Shown: positions 7,145 through 15,145, counted from the first letter of the stretch. The stretch: DNA of 30,050 bases from CAZJNX01 sp964547415 (GCA_964547415.1 CAZJNX010000024.1:1-30050), one strand, 5' to 3'. The notes: generated by a model from the letters alone, not told the origin. Made by a program: numbers and translations.

Positions 7145-7958
7145 CGCCGTGGCGGGCGGCGAAGGCGGCGAGCGCGATCCCCGCCGTCACCGCCACGTTG
7201 AGGCTGTCGAACCCGCCGGCCATCGGGATGCGGACAGGCCGCGCCGCCGCGAGCAGCGCCTCCGGCAGCCCGGGCCCCTCCGCGCCGAGGAGGAAGGCCG
7301 CCCGCTCGGGGAGCGGCGCGCCGAAGAGCGGCGCCGCGTCCGCCCGCGGGGTGAGGGCGAGCGGCACGAAGCCTCGAGACGCCAGGACGGGGAGCGCCTC
7401 GGCCGCCTCCATCCGGGCGTGGGGGACGAGGATGGTGCCCCCGACCGACACGCGCACGGCCTTGCGGTAGAACGGATCGCACGTCCCCCGGTCGAGGACG
7501 GCGACGGGCGCGCCGAAGGCGGCGGCGCAGCGGAAGACACCGCCCACGTTGTCGTGGTTCGACAGGCCGACGAGGACCGGGACCGCAGCCGGCCCCTCCA
7601 CGGCGCCGAGCGCGGCGGAAAGGTCCACCGGCGCGGGCTTGTCCGCCATCGCGAGGATGCCGCGGTTGAGGTGGAAGCCGGCGATCGCGTCCGCCACCGC
7701 CTGGCCGGCGACGTAGGCCGGAACGGACGCCGGGAGCCGCGCCAGCGCCTCCGCGATGCGCGGGAGGCGCTTCTCCACGACGAGGACGGAGCGCACGAGG
7801 TCCGGCCGCCGCGCGGCGAGGAGGGCGAGCACCACCTCCCCTTCCGCGACGAACCGGCCCGCACGGCCGACGAGGTCCCTTTCGCGGATGTCCCGGTAGT
7901 CGGCGATGGCCGGGTCGTCCGGGTCCTCCACCCGGACGAGGCGGGCGCCGCCGCTCAA
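7113..7958 (-). CDS. TrmH/SpoU-family RNA 2'-O-methyltransferase
   Basis: 281 residues. The C-terminal two thirds is a SPOUT (trefoil-knot) domain with all three SpoU motifs: motif 1 NHDNVGGVFRCAAAFG (134-149, with the catalytic-type Asn and Arg), motif 2 LGAEGPGLPE (224-233) and motif 3 IPMAGGF-SLNVAVTAGIA (244-262). The N-terminal part (about 10-105) resembles the substrate-binding domain of TrmH/RlmB proteins. It should transfer a methyl group from S-adenosylmethionine to a ribose in tRNA or rRNA; the target cannot be read from sequence. TTG at 7958 is chosen because it overlaps the uup stop as TTGA and GGAGG lies just upstream. GTG within codon 10 is the alternative. The gene is cotranscribed with uup. 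Confidence 0.88.
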   Translation of the reverse strand: MSGGARLVRVEDPDDPAIADYRDIRERDLVGRAGRFVAEGEVVLALLAARRPDLVRSVLVVEKRLPRIAEALARLPASVPAYVAGQAVADAIAGFHLNRGILAMADKPAPVDLSAALGAVEGPAAVPVLVGLSNHDNVGGVFRCAAAFGAPVAVLDRGTCDPFYRKAVRVSVGGTILVPHARMEAAEALPVLASRGFVPLALTPRADAAPLFGAPLPERAAFLLGAEGPGLPEALLAAARPVRIPMAGGFDSLNVAVTAGIALAAFAARHGVRTASAPAPA

Positions 7959-9769
7959 GACGCCTCCAGCGCCTCGCGCTTCATCTCGAGCTCCAGCCAC
8001 CGCTCCTCCGCCTCGGCGAGGGCGGTCTCGGCCTTTTCCAGCGCGGCCGTCGCGGCCTCGAAGGCGGCCAAGTCGCGGGAAAAGAGGGTCGTGTCCTCGA
8101 GCGTCTTCCGGTGGCGGGCGATCTCGGCTTCCAGTTCCTCCATCCGGGCGGGAAGCGTCTCGAGGTCGTGCTTCTCGCGGAAGGAGAGCTTCTTCGCCGC
8201 CTCCCGGCGCGGGGCGGCCGGCGCGGCCTTCGCTGCCTGACGCTTCTTCTCGGCCGCGGCGGGCGGGGCCGTGCGGCGGCCGCCGCGCTGGGCCAGCATG
8301 TCCGAATAGCCGCCCGCGTACTCGATCCAGCGCCCCTCCCCTTCCGCGTGGATCACGCTCGTCGCCGTGCGGTCGATGAAGTCCCGGTCGTGGGACACGA
8401 GGAGGACCGTGCCGTGGTAGTCGGCGACGAGCTCGGCGAGGAGGTCCAGCGTCTCGAGGTCGAGGTCGTTGGTCGGCTCGTCGAGGACGAGGAGGTTGGA
8501 CGGCAGGGCGAACGCCCGGGCGAGCAGGAGCCGCGCCCGCTCCCCGCCCGACAGGGCGGTGACGGGCGTCGCGAACTGCTCGGGCGAGAACAGGAAGTCC
8601 TTCAGGTAGCTCGCGACGTGCTTGGTGGCCCCGCCCACCGTCACCATGTCGCTGCCGCCCTCCGTCACGGTGGAGCGGGGGGTGGCGTCGGGCTCGAGCG
8701 CCTCGCGCCGCTGGGCGAGGTAGGCGACCTCGAGGTTGGTGCCGAGGCGGATGGTGCCCGCGTCCGGCGCCGTCTCGCCGAGGAGGAGCTTCAGGAGCGT
8801 CGTCTTGCCCGCCCCGTTCGGGCCGACGAAGGCGACCCGGTCGCCCCGCTCGATCCGGACCGAGAAGTCGCGCACCACGGGCGCGCCGCCGAAGCCCTTT
8901 TCGATTCCCTTCGCCTCGACGACGAGCTTGCCGGAGGTCTTCCCCTCGCTCGCCTGCATGGCGACGGTGCCGGTGCGCGCTCGCGCCTCCGCCCGCTCCT
9001 TCCGGAGGTCGTGGAGGGCGCGCAGGCGCCCCATGTTGCGCTTGCGCCGCGCGGTGACGCCGGCCCGCAGCCACTCCGTCTCGGCGGCGATCTTCTTGTC
9101 GAGCCGCTCACGCGCCCGCTCCTCCTCCGCGAACACGGCGTCGCGCCAGTCCTCGAAGTGGGAAAAGCCCTTCTCGAGGCGGCGGGTGACGCCCCGGTCG
9201 AGCCAGACCGTCGCCTCCGTGAGGTTTTCCAGGAACCGCCGGTCGTGGCTGATGAGGACGATCGCCTTGCGCCGCGCCTTCAGCGCCGCCTCGAGCCACT
9301 CGATGGCGTCGATGTCGAGGTGGTTCGTCGGCTCGTCGAGGAAGAGGATGTCCGGGTCGGGCGCGAGCACCGCCGCGAGGGCCGTGCGCCGCGCCTCGCC
9401 GCCCGACAGGCGCTTCGGGTCCTCCTCGCCCGTGAGGCCGAGCTCCAGGAGGGTGGTGAGGGCGGTGTGGGGGTCGTCCGCCGGGCCGAGGCCGGCCTCC
9501 ACGCTGGCGAGCGTCGTCGGGAAGGCGGACAGGTCCGGCTCCTGACCGAGGTAACGGACGGTCGTGCCGGGGTCGAGGAACCGCTCGCCCGCGTCCGCCT
9601 CCACGAGGCCCGCGGCGATCTTCATGAGGGTCGACTTGCCCGAGCCGTTGCGGCCCACGAGGCCGATGCGCTCCCCCTCCCCCACCACGAGCCCGGCCCC
9701 CGTGAGGAGCGGGGTGCCGCCGAAGGTGAGGCGGATGTCGCCGAGCTGCAGGAGCGGAGGGCGTGCCAT
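7955..9769 (-). CDS. uup: ABC-F ATPase, Uup type
   Basis: 604 residues with two ABC domains in one chain and no membrane segment. Domain 1: Walker A GRNGSGKS (39-46), signature LSGGEARR (121-128), Walker B with DEPTN (145-149). An arm/linker follows at about 205-280. Domain 2: Walker A GPNGAGKT (316-323), signature LSGGERAR (406-413), Walker B with DEPTND (430-435). The C-terminus (about 515-600) is a charged coiled coil typical of Uup, which is not found in EttA. ABC-F proteins act on ribosomes; Uup has also been linked to transposon excision and branched-DNA binding in E. coli. The ATG at 9769 gives the normal N-terminus; an in-frame TTG at 9805 would add 12 residues without support. Confidence 0.93.
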   Translation of the reverse strand: MARPPLLQLGDIRLTFGGTPLLTGAGLVVGEGERIGLVGRNGSGKSTLMKIAAGLVEADAGERFLDPGTTVRYLGQEPDLSAFPTTLASVEAGLGPADDPHTALTTLLELGLTGEEDPKRLSGGEARRTALAAVLAPDPDILFLDEPTNHLDIDAIEWLEAALKARRKAIVLISHDRRFLENLTEATVWLDRGVTRRLEKGFSHFEDWRDAVFAEEERARERLDKKIAAETEWLRAGVTARRKRNMGRLRALHDLRKERAEARARTGTVAMQASEGKTSGKLVVEAKGIEKGFGGAPVVRDFSVRIERGDRVAFVGPNGAGKTTLLKLLLGETAPDAGTIRLGTNLEVAYLAQRREALEPDATPRSTVTEGGSDMVTVGGATKHVASYLKDFLFSPEQFATPVTALSGGERARLLLARAFALPSNLLVLDEPTNDLDLETLDLLAELVADYHGTVLLVSHDRDFIDRTATSVIHAEGEGRWIEYAGGYSDMLAQRGGRRTAPPAAAEKKRQAAKAAPAAPRREAAKKLSFREKHDLETLPARMEELEAEIARHRKTLEDTTLFSRDLAAFEAATAALEKAETALAEAEERWLELEMKREALEAS

Positions 9770-9857
9770 GACGGGCGAGATATCGGCCGGCCGGGGGCGC
9801 GGCAAGGGGTGGGCGAACCGCGCCCGTCCCCGGTCGCGACCGGCGGCGTCAAGGCTC

Positions 9858-9889
9858 CGTTAACCACGATCGTCAACCATGCGGTAACC
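9858..9889. promoter_or_regulatory. Cluster of three AACC repeats in the uup / small-gene intergenic region
   Basis: CGTTAACCA (9858-9866), CGTCAACCA (9871-9879) and GGTAACC (9883-9889) form a near-tandem set in the divergent spacer. TTAACC and TCAACCAT resemble half-sites of the alphaproteobacterial cell-cycle regulator CtrA, but the full TTAA-N7-TTAA spacing is absent. The assignment is speculative; the repeat itself is directly visible. Confidence 0.3.
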
Positions 9890-9922
9890 GGGAGCGGCCC
9901 GGCACAGGCAGGAGGACGGGCG

Positions 9923-10090
9923 ATGGCGGTCTTTTCCCTTTACGTTCGGCGGGATGGGAAGGACGGGGCGGCGATGGACGAGGCGCTGCGCGCCCACTTT
10001 TCGGACGTCCACCAGGTGGCGGACGAGCTCTGGCTCGTCGACACGGCGCGCGACGCCGACGCCATCGTCGGCCTCCTGCGCCCCACCTGA
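9923..10090 (+). CDS. SinR-like / Cas2-fold small protein, N-terminal part before a frameshift
   Basis: 55 codons from ATG 9923, preceded by AGGAGGAC at the right distance. The sequence alternates as strand (AVFSLYVRR), helix (AAMDEALRAHF), strand (QVADELWLVDT), helix (ADAIVGLLRP). This is the first part of the ferredoxin-like fold seen in Cas2-like SinR family proteins, which have a tryptophan-containing strand and then LRPxL-DRLFV. The reading frame stops at 10088-10090, exactly where the next strand is expected, and the missing strand is found in the -1 frame. I infer one C has been lost from the run at 10081-10084. Function unknown; there are no cas genes nearby. An intact family member would have roughly 90-110 residues. 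Confidence 0.6.
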   Translation: MAVFSLYVRRDGKDGAAMDEALRAHFSDVHQVADELWLVDTARDADAIVGLLRPT

Positions 10091-10245
10091 CGCCGGCGGA
10101 CCGGCTGTTCGTCGCCGCCATCACGCGGGACTTCTTCCCCCTCCTGTCCGAGGCGGCGCTGGCCTGGCTGACGGCGCCGACCCGCAGCTGGGGTTCGCCA
10201 CGCCGGCCGGCCACCCCGATGCCGGCACCCGCCTTCGCGGCCTGA
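10084..10245 (+). pseudogene. Out-of-frame C-terminal remainder of the SinR-like gene
   Basis: Read from 10084 in the -1 frame, the sequence continues as HLTPADRLFVAAITRDFF and then a helix (PLLSEAALAWL), ending at TGA 10243-10245. Joined to the upstream frame it gives LLRP-HLTPADRLFV, which fits the family pattern much better than either frame alone. The interruption could be a sequencing or assembly error in a short C run, a true mutation, or less likely programmed slippage on CCCC. The last 16 residues (Pro/Ala-rich) may not belong to the conserved domain. Confidence 0.55.
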
Positions 10246-10260
10246 CGCCGCCTCCTCTCC

Positions 10261-10291
10261 TTGACAATCGGCGCGTCGGCGGGCGTAGGGT
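10261..10291 (+). promoter_or_regulatory. Candidate promoter of the TRAP operon
   Basis: A perfect TTGACA (10261-10266) is followed by TAGGGT (10286-10291) after 19 bases; the -10 match is poor and the spacer long. It lies in the spacer ahead of the binding-protein gene, about 95 bases before its ATG. Confidence 0.4.
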
Positions 10292-10387
10292 TCGCTCCCG
10301 GCGGGGCGTCCGGCACCCGCCGCAACACACAGACCGGCCGCGGCATCCGCCCGCGGACCGGCCCCAGCGCCTTTCGGGAGGATTTTC

Positions 10388-11380
10388 ATGCTGAAGAGGC
10401 TTTGCGCCGCCGCGGGCGTCGCCGCCCTCGCCCTCGCCGCCCTGCCCGCCCAGGCGGCCGACGTCACCTTGCGCATCTCGCTGCAGCTGCCGCTCGCCTC
10501 GCACCTCGGACAGAACCTCGTCCTGTTCAAGGAGAAGGTGGAGGAGCTGTCGGACGGCGAGATCGCGGTCGAGATCTACGATTCCGCCCAGCTCTACAAG
10601 GACAACGAGGTGCCCGACGCGGTCGGCACCGGCCAGATCGAGATGGGCGTCGCCTCGCTCACCCGCTACGTGGGCGAGATCCCGGCGGTGGACGTGTTCT
10701 ACATGCCCTTCCTCCTCAACACCGAGGAGAAGGTGCGCGCCGCGACCGCCCCCGGCGCCCCGATCCGCGCCGCCATCGACGAGGCCATCGAGGAGACCGG
10801 CTCCAAGGTGCTGTGGTGGCAGGCCTACGGGGGCGTGGTGCTCCTGTCCAACGGCGAGCCCATCGCCACGCCCGACGACATGAAGGGCAAGAAGGTCCGC
10901 GTGTTCGGCAAGACGCTGGGCGACTGGGTGCAGACAATCGGCGGCGCGCCGACGCTGATTTCCGGCTCCGAGCAGTTCCTCGCCTACCAGCGCGGCACGG
11001 TGGACGTCGGCATGACGGGCGTGTCCGGCGTCAAGTCCCGCTCCCTGTGGGACGTGATGGACACGATCACGAAGGTGAACGTCGCCGACATCGAGTTCAT
11101 CGTCGTCATCAACAAGGATTTCTGGGAGAGCCTGACGGAGCAGCAGCAGGCCTGGATCGAGGAGGCGGCCCACCTCGCCGACCGCACGGTGCGCGACCAG
11201 ATGGCCGCATTCGAGGCGGAGGCCTACGAGCTCGCCGAGGAGAAGGGCATGACGGTCTACGCGCTCACCGAAGAGGACGTCGCCAAGTGGCGCGAGGCGT
11301 CCCGGCCGGTGATCGACCGCTGGCTGGAGCGCTCCGGCGACCTCGGCCAGAAGCTCTACGAGGAAGCGCAGAAGCTCTGA
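10388..11380 (+). CDS. TRAP transporter solute-binding protein (DctP family)
   Basis: 330 residues, usual length. Residues 1-23 are a Sec signal peptide (KR, hydrophobic core, AQA cleavage site), so the mature protein is periplasmic. The DctP fold is clear: LRISLQLPLASHLGQ at the start of the mature chain, the segment TPDDMKGKKVRVFG (161-174) in which R171 is the family arginine that normally salt-bridges a substrate carboxylate, and the long hinge helix near 215-260. It delivers an organic acid to the permease encoded by the next two genes. The lyase at the end of the operon suggests a 2-hydroxy or branched dicarboxylate, which is inference only. GGAGGA (10377-10382) precedes the ATG. A strong hairpin follows the stop. 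Confidence 0.93.
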   Translation: MLKRLCAAAGVAALALAALPAQAADVTLRISLQLPLASHLGQNLVLFKEKVEELSDGEIAVEIYDSAQLYKDNEVPDAVGTGQIEMGVASLTRYVGEIPAVDVFYMPFLLNTEEKVRAATAPGAPIRAAIDEAIEETGSKVLWWQAYGGVVLLSNGEPIATPDDMKGKKVRVFGKTLGDWVQTIGGAPTLISGSEQFLAYQRGTVDVGMTGVSGVKSRSLWDVMDTITKVNVADIEFIVVINKDFWESLTEQQQAWIEEAAHLADRTVRDQMAAFEAEAYELAEEKGMTVYALTEEDVAKWREASRPVIDRWLERSGDLGQKLYEEAQKL

Positions 11381-11387
11381 CCGATCC

Positions 11388-11427
11388 CCCGCCGGCGCCG
11401 GGCGCGCCGGCGGGCCCCACCGGGGCC
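11388..11427 (+). other. Two intercistronic stem-loops between binding protein and small permease
   Basis: An 11-bp perfect stem CCCGCCGGCGC/GCGCCGGCGGG (11388-11398 with 11404-11414, loop CGGGC) lies 8 bases after the stop. It is followed by GGCCCC/GGGGCC (11413-11418 with 11422-11427). The second stem includes the only G-rich stretch (11422-11425) that could serve as ribosome site for the ATG at 11433. No T-run follows, so these are more likely mRNA-stabilising or translation-tuning structures than a terminator. Confidence 0.6.
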
Positions 11428-11432
11428 GTCCC

Positions 11433-11936
11433 ATGAAGATCGTCGACCGGATCTCCCGGGTCCTCGCCCTCGTGGCGGCGTGGGCCTTCTTCGCGATCGG
11501 CCTGATGCTCGCCTACGAGGTGGTCGCGCGCTACTTCTTCAATTCGCCCACCATCTGGGCGGAGGAGCTGTCGCGCTTCTTCCTCGTCTGGGCAGTGTTC
11601 ATCGCCTCCGCCTGGCTCCTCCACAAGGGGGACCACATCCGCGTCACCGTGGTGGCGGACATGCTCCCGCTCCTCGTCCAGCGGGTCCTGCGCATCCTCA
11701 CCATCCTGTTCGTCCTCGTCATCGCGGGGCTCGTCGCCTGGAACGGCTGGCCGATCGTGGAGCGCTCGCTCCGCTCCGGCGCCACCTCGGGCACCATGAT
11801 GGACCTGCCGAACTGGTGGGTGCAGGCCTCCGTCGTGGTCGGCTTCGGCCTCCTCGCCGTGCAGGCCGCGATCGAGGTGGTCCGCACCCTTCTCGGCGCG
11901 CCGCTTCCCGCGCGCGACGACACCATCCAGGAGTGA
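11433..11936 (+). CDS. TRAP transporter small permease (DctQ family)
   Basis: 167 residues with four membrane helices (about 9-33, 45-65, 84-108 and 128-150) and the DctQ motif EVVARYFFNSPTIWAEELSR (29-48). It pairs with the large subunit encoded from 11943. It is separated from the binding-protein gene by 52 bases containing two stem-loops. Its ribosome site is weak (GGGG within the second stem), which would keep membrane subunits scarce relative to the binding protein. This arrangement is common for binding-protein-dependent transporters. Confidence 0.92.
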   Translation: MKIVDRISRVLALVAAWAFFAIGLMLAYEVVARYFFNSPTIWAEELSRFFLVWAVFIASAWLLHKGDHIRVTVVADMLPLLVQRVLRILTILFVLVIAGLVAWNGWPIVERSLRSGATSGTMMDLPNWWVQASVVVGFGLLAVQAAIEVVRTLLGAPLPARDDTIQE

Positions 11937-11942
11937 GCGGCG

Positions 11943-13217
11943 GTGGAGACGGTCGTCATCCTCCTCGCCCTGTTCGGGCTCTTGCTGTCGGGCGTGCCGG
12001 TCGCCTTCGCGCTCGGCGGTCTCGGCGTCCTGATGCTGGCGCTCGCGGGCTTCTCGCCACTGATGGCGCCGGCGGGCTTCCAGTCGGCGATGGACAATTT
12101 CGTCCTCGTCGCCGTGCCGCTGTTCCTCTTGATGTCCAACATCATGCTGAAGGGGGGCGTCGGGCGCGACCTGTTCTCGGCCGTCCAGGCCTGGGTCGGC
12201 CACTTCCCGGGCGGGCTCGCCATCGCGACGATCCTGTCGTGCGGGATCTTCGCGGCGATCTCCGGCTCGTCGGTGGCGACGGCGGCCACCATCGGCACGG
12301 TGGCGGTGCCGGAGATGACGAGCCGGGGCTACCCGCGCCACTTCACCTACGGGATCCTCGCGGCGGGCGGCACCCTCGGCATCCTGATCCCGCCCTCGCT
12401 CATCATGATCATCTACGGGGTCATCACCGAGGAATCCGTCCTCGCCCTGTTCCTCGCGGGCATCGGCCCGGGCCTGCTGATGATCGCCTTCTTCATCGCC
12501 TACTCGGTGGTCTACTGCTGGCGCCTGCCGGCGCTGCAGGGCGTGCCGAAGGCGTCCTGGTCCGAGCGCTGGTCCACCGGCCTCCGGGCGCTGCCGACGG
12601 TGCTGCTCGCGGGTTTCGTCATCGTCGGCATCTACCAGGGCTGGTACACGCCGACCGAGGCGGCGGCCATCGGCTTCATCGGCGCGCTGTTCGTCACCGG
12701 CGTCGTCCTTCGCACCCTCACCTGGGCGGACCTCAAGGACGCCGTCTACGACTCCATGAAGACGACCGTGGCGATCCTCCTCATCGTCGCGGGGGCCAAG
12801 GTGTTCGGCAAAGCGATCGCGCTCTACCGGATCCCGCAGGACGTCTCCATGTTCATCACCACCACGTTCGACGGGCCGACCTTGTTCATCCTCGCGGTCG
12901 CCGTCGTCCTCCTCGTGATGGGGCTGTTCATGGAGGCGCTCTCCATGATGCTCATCATGGTGCCCGTGCTGATCGGCGCGGTTCTCTCGCTCGGGATCGA
13001 CCCGATCTGGTTCGGTGTCTTCTTCGTCATCATGGTGGAGTGCGCGCTCATCACGCCGCCCGTGGGGCTGAACCTCTACGTCATCCAGGCGGTGGCGCGG
13101 GCCTCGATGGTGGAGGTGTCGCGCGGCGTGATACCGTTCCTCCTGCTCATGCTGCTCACCGTCGTCGTCATCACCGTGTTCGAGGAGATCGCCCTGTGGC
13201 TACCGTTCAACCTGTGA
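11943..13217 (+). CDS. TRAP transporter large permease (DctM family)
   Basis: 424 residues and about 12 membrane helices, the standard DctM length. Motifs include VPLFLLMSNIMLKGG early, GGTLGILIPPS (about 141-151), WYTPTEAAAIGF in the middle and ALITPPVGLNLYVI near the end. It starts at GTG 11943 with AGGAG at 11929-11933, 6 bases after the small subunit stop. It forms the transport pathway for the solute captured by the protein at 10388-11380. Its stop overlaps the possible GTG start at 13214 of the next gene. Confidence 0.93.
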   Translation: METVVILLALFGLLLSGVPVAFALGGLGVLMLALAGFSPLMAPAGFQSAMDNFVLVAVPLFLLMSNIMLKGGVGRDLFSAVQAWVGHFPGGLAIATILSCGIFAAISGSSVATAATIGTVAVPEMTSRGYPRHFTYGILAAGGTLGILIPPSLIMIIYGVITEESVLALFLAGIGPGLLMIAFFIAYSVVYCWRLPALQGVPKASWSERWSTGLRALPTVLLAGFVIVGIYQGWYTPTEAAAIGFIGALFVTGVVLRTLTWADLKDAVYDSMKTTVAILLIVAGAKVFGKAIALYRIPQDVSMFITTTFDGPTLFILAVAVVLLVMGLFMEALSMMLIMVPVLIGAVLSLGIDPIWFGVFFVIMVECALITPPVGLNLYVIQAVARASMVEVSRGVIPFLLLMLLTVVVITVFEEIALWLPFNL

Positions 13218-14083
13218 CCTCGCCCGACCGGCTCCGCGCCCTCCTGAAGGAGCCGAAGTGCCACATGCTGCCGTCCTGCCACGATGCGCTGACGGCGCGG
13301 CTCATCGAGCAGGCGGGCTTCGAGGTCGCGTTCATGTCCGGCTTCACCACGTCCTGCTCCCGGATCGGCCAGCCCGACGTGGGTCTCATCTCCTACGCGG
13401 AGATGGTCGACACGGGCCGGAACATCTGCGCGTCCGTCTCGATCCCGGTGGTGGGGGACGGCGATACCGGCTACGGCAACGCCCTCAACGTGAAGCGGAC
13501 CGTCAACGGCTACGCCCGGGCGGGCTTTTCCGCCGTGATGATCGAGGACCAGGTGGCGCCCAAGCGCTGCGGCCACACCAAGGGCAAGCTCGTCGTCGAC
13601 CGCGTGGAGGCCGTCGACCGCATCAAGGCCGCCAACGACGCCCGCCTCGAGGGACAGGACATCCTGATCCTCGCCCGCACCGACGCCCGCCACGGCCACG
13701 GCCTGAAGGAGGCGATCGACCGGGCCCGCGCCTTCCACGAGGCGGGCGCGGACATCCTCTTCGTGGAGGCGCCCAAGTCCCTCGACGAGATGCGCGAGAT
13801 CTGCCGCGAGCTGCCGGGGCCGAAGATGGCCAACATGATCGAGGAGGGCGAGACGCCGGTCCTGACGGCGGCCGAGCTCGGCGACATCGGCTTTTCCATC
13901 GCCACCTATCCGCTCACCCTCATGTCGGTCGCCATGCGCGCCATTATCGACGCCCTCGGCACCATGAAGGAGACCGGCCTGCCGCCCGAGGAGGGTCTCC
14001 TGTCCTTCGCGGACCTGCGCCGCCGCGTCGGCTTCGAGGACTACTACGAGGAAGAGAAGCGCTACGCCGGCGCCCGCGACTGA
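13196..14083 (+). CDS. Isocitrate lyase/PEP mutase superfamily C-C lyase
   Basis: 295 residues forming a single TIM barrel. The motif GDGDTGYGN (87-95) carries the metal-binding aspartates, IEDQ (116-119) follows, and KRCGH (123-127) is the loop with the cysteine typical of isocitrate and 2-methylisocitrate lyases; PEP mutases and hydrolases lack this cysteine motif. The length fits methylisocitrate/dimethylmalate lyase-like enzymes, not full-size isocitrate lyase. It should cleave a 2-hydroxy di- or tricarboxylate, giving an alpha-keto acid or a succinate-type product. Being the last gene of the TRAP operon, it probably acts on the imported solute. GTG 13196 has GAGGAGA 7 bases upstream; GTG 13214, overlapping the dctM stop as GTGA, would give 289 residues and is nearly as likely. 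Confidence 0.88.
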   Translation: MATVQPVTSPDRLRALLKEPKCHMLPSCHDALTARLIEQAGFEVAFMSGFTTSCSRIGQPDVGLISYAEMVDTGRNICASVSIPVVGDGDTGYGNALNVKRTVNGYARAGFSAVMIEDQVAPKRCGHTKGKLVVDRVEAVDRIKAANDARLEGQDILILARTDARHGHGLKEAIDRARAFHEAGADILFVEAPKSLDEMREICRELPGPKMANMIEEGETPVLTAAELGDIGFSIATYPLTLMSVAMRAIIDALGTMKETGLPPEEGLLSFADLRRRVGFEDYYEEEKRYAGARD

Positions 14084-14098
14084 CGGCGCGCCCCGGCC

Positions 14099-15145
14099 TC
14101 ACGGCAGGTCGAGGCCGATGTCCGCGCCCTCGGCCCGCACGTAGGTCAGGGCGCCGAGCGCCCGCCGCGTGACCTCCCGCACGCGCCGGCGCTCGGCCCA
14201 GCCGTTCGCGAACGGCCGCATGTAGCGGCGGCCGTTCATGGCGATCGTCTCGCAAGCCGCCTCGTTGTCCTCGCACCAGGCGAGCACCGCCTCGAGGTCG
14301 GACAGGTCCGGGGCCACCGGCACGTAGTGCTCGTAAGGGACGAGCAGCCGCTCGGCCGCCCAGCTCTCCATCCGCGGCGGCGGCATGAGGACGACCGAGC
14401 GCGAATAGAGCTGCCACTTGAGCCCCGTGGCGACGTCGTTCCCCTCGAGCGACAGGAGGTAACGGCAGGACAACTGCTCGGCGAGGGACAGGGCCGGCTT
14501 CATCTGCGCCTCGAACCCGGCAGGCAGGTCCCGCGGCCGGCGCGCCAGCTGCTCGACCACCCGGTGGAAGCCGACGTCGATGGCGGGGTTCGCGGACTGC
14601 GCCCAGCGACCGACGAAGGCGCGGGGGCCGACCGGCCTGTCCGCGCGCAGGAAGTTGCCGGTCGTCGCCCCGCGCCAGAGAAGGACGCGCCGCTTCTCGC
14701 GGAAGGGGCGGTCCGCCCGGTCGACCCGCGCCAGCTTGCCGTAATGGAGGTCCGGGTTGAGGCGCTGGAGGATGGCCGCCCCCGGCGCGTCGATCGGGCG
14801 CGACTTGGCGAAGGCTGGCACGGGCAGGCTCTCCACGTTGTCCCCGAGCCGCAGCAGGAACGTTCCGCGCCGCGTCCCCCGCGGCCATTCCGACAGGATG
14901 GGCAGGGCGTACTGGCGGAAGAGCTCGCGGGCGCGCTTCGGGCCCCAGCGGGCCAGCTGCCGCCGTCCGAACGGGTATCGCTCGAGGGAGGCCGCGAACG
15001 TGTCCTCCTCCATGCCCGGCCAGCAGATGCAGGCCCCGTCGTTCCCCGTGAGCGCGATCGGACCACCGTCGGTCTCGGCGAGGGGCGACAGGTAGATGGA
15101 CAAGCGCCGGTCGTCCGCCCTGCCGCCGAACCACAATGGCATCAT
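14099..15145 (-). CDS. GT90/CAP10-family glycosyltransferase
   Basis: 348 residues, no signal peptide. The C-terminal half has the CAP10 pattern: LWRGATTGN (156-164), YLLSLEGNDVAT (229-240), LKWQLYSRSVVLMPPP (242-257), ESW, then YEHYVPV (271-277) and DLSDLEAVLAW. GT90 proteins transfer sugars such as xylose or glucose to polysaccharides or proteins; in bacteria they are found with LPS or capsule genes. No other envelope gene flanks this one, so the acceptor is unknown. The start is ATG 15145 (a second ATG follows at once), with GGGGAGG about 13 bases upstream. The stop lies 15 bases from the opposing lyase gene. Confidence 0.85.
   Translation of the reverse strand: MMPLWFGGRADDRRLSIYLSPLAETDGGPIALTGNDGACICWPGMEEDTFAASLERYPFGRRQLARWGPKRARELFRQYALPILSEWPRGTRRGTFLLRLGDNVESLPVPAFAKSRPIDAPGAAILQRLNPDLHYGKLARVDRADRPFREKRRVLLWRGATTGNFLRADRPVGPRAFVGRWAQSANPAIDVGFHRVVEQLARRPRDLPAGFEAQMKPALSLAEQLSCRYLLSLEGNDVATGLKWQLYSRSVVLMPPPRMESWAAERLLVPYEHYVPVAPDLSDLEAVLAWCEDNEAACETIAMNGRRYMRPFANGWAERRRVREVTRRALGALTYVRAEGADIGLDLP

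Noticed and set aside
11480..13195. A long plus-strand frame upstream of, and joined to, the lyase gene
   Set aside because: It overlaps both TRAP permease genes in another frame and is Arg/Gly/His-rich. Only the part from 13196 or 13214 is coding.
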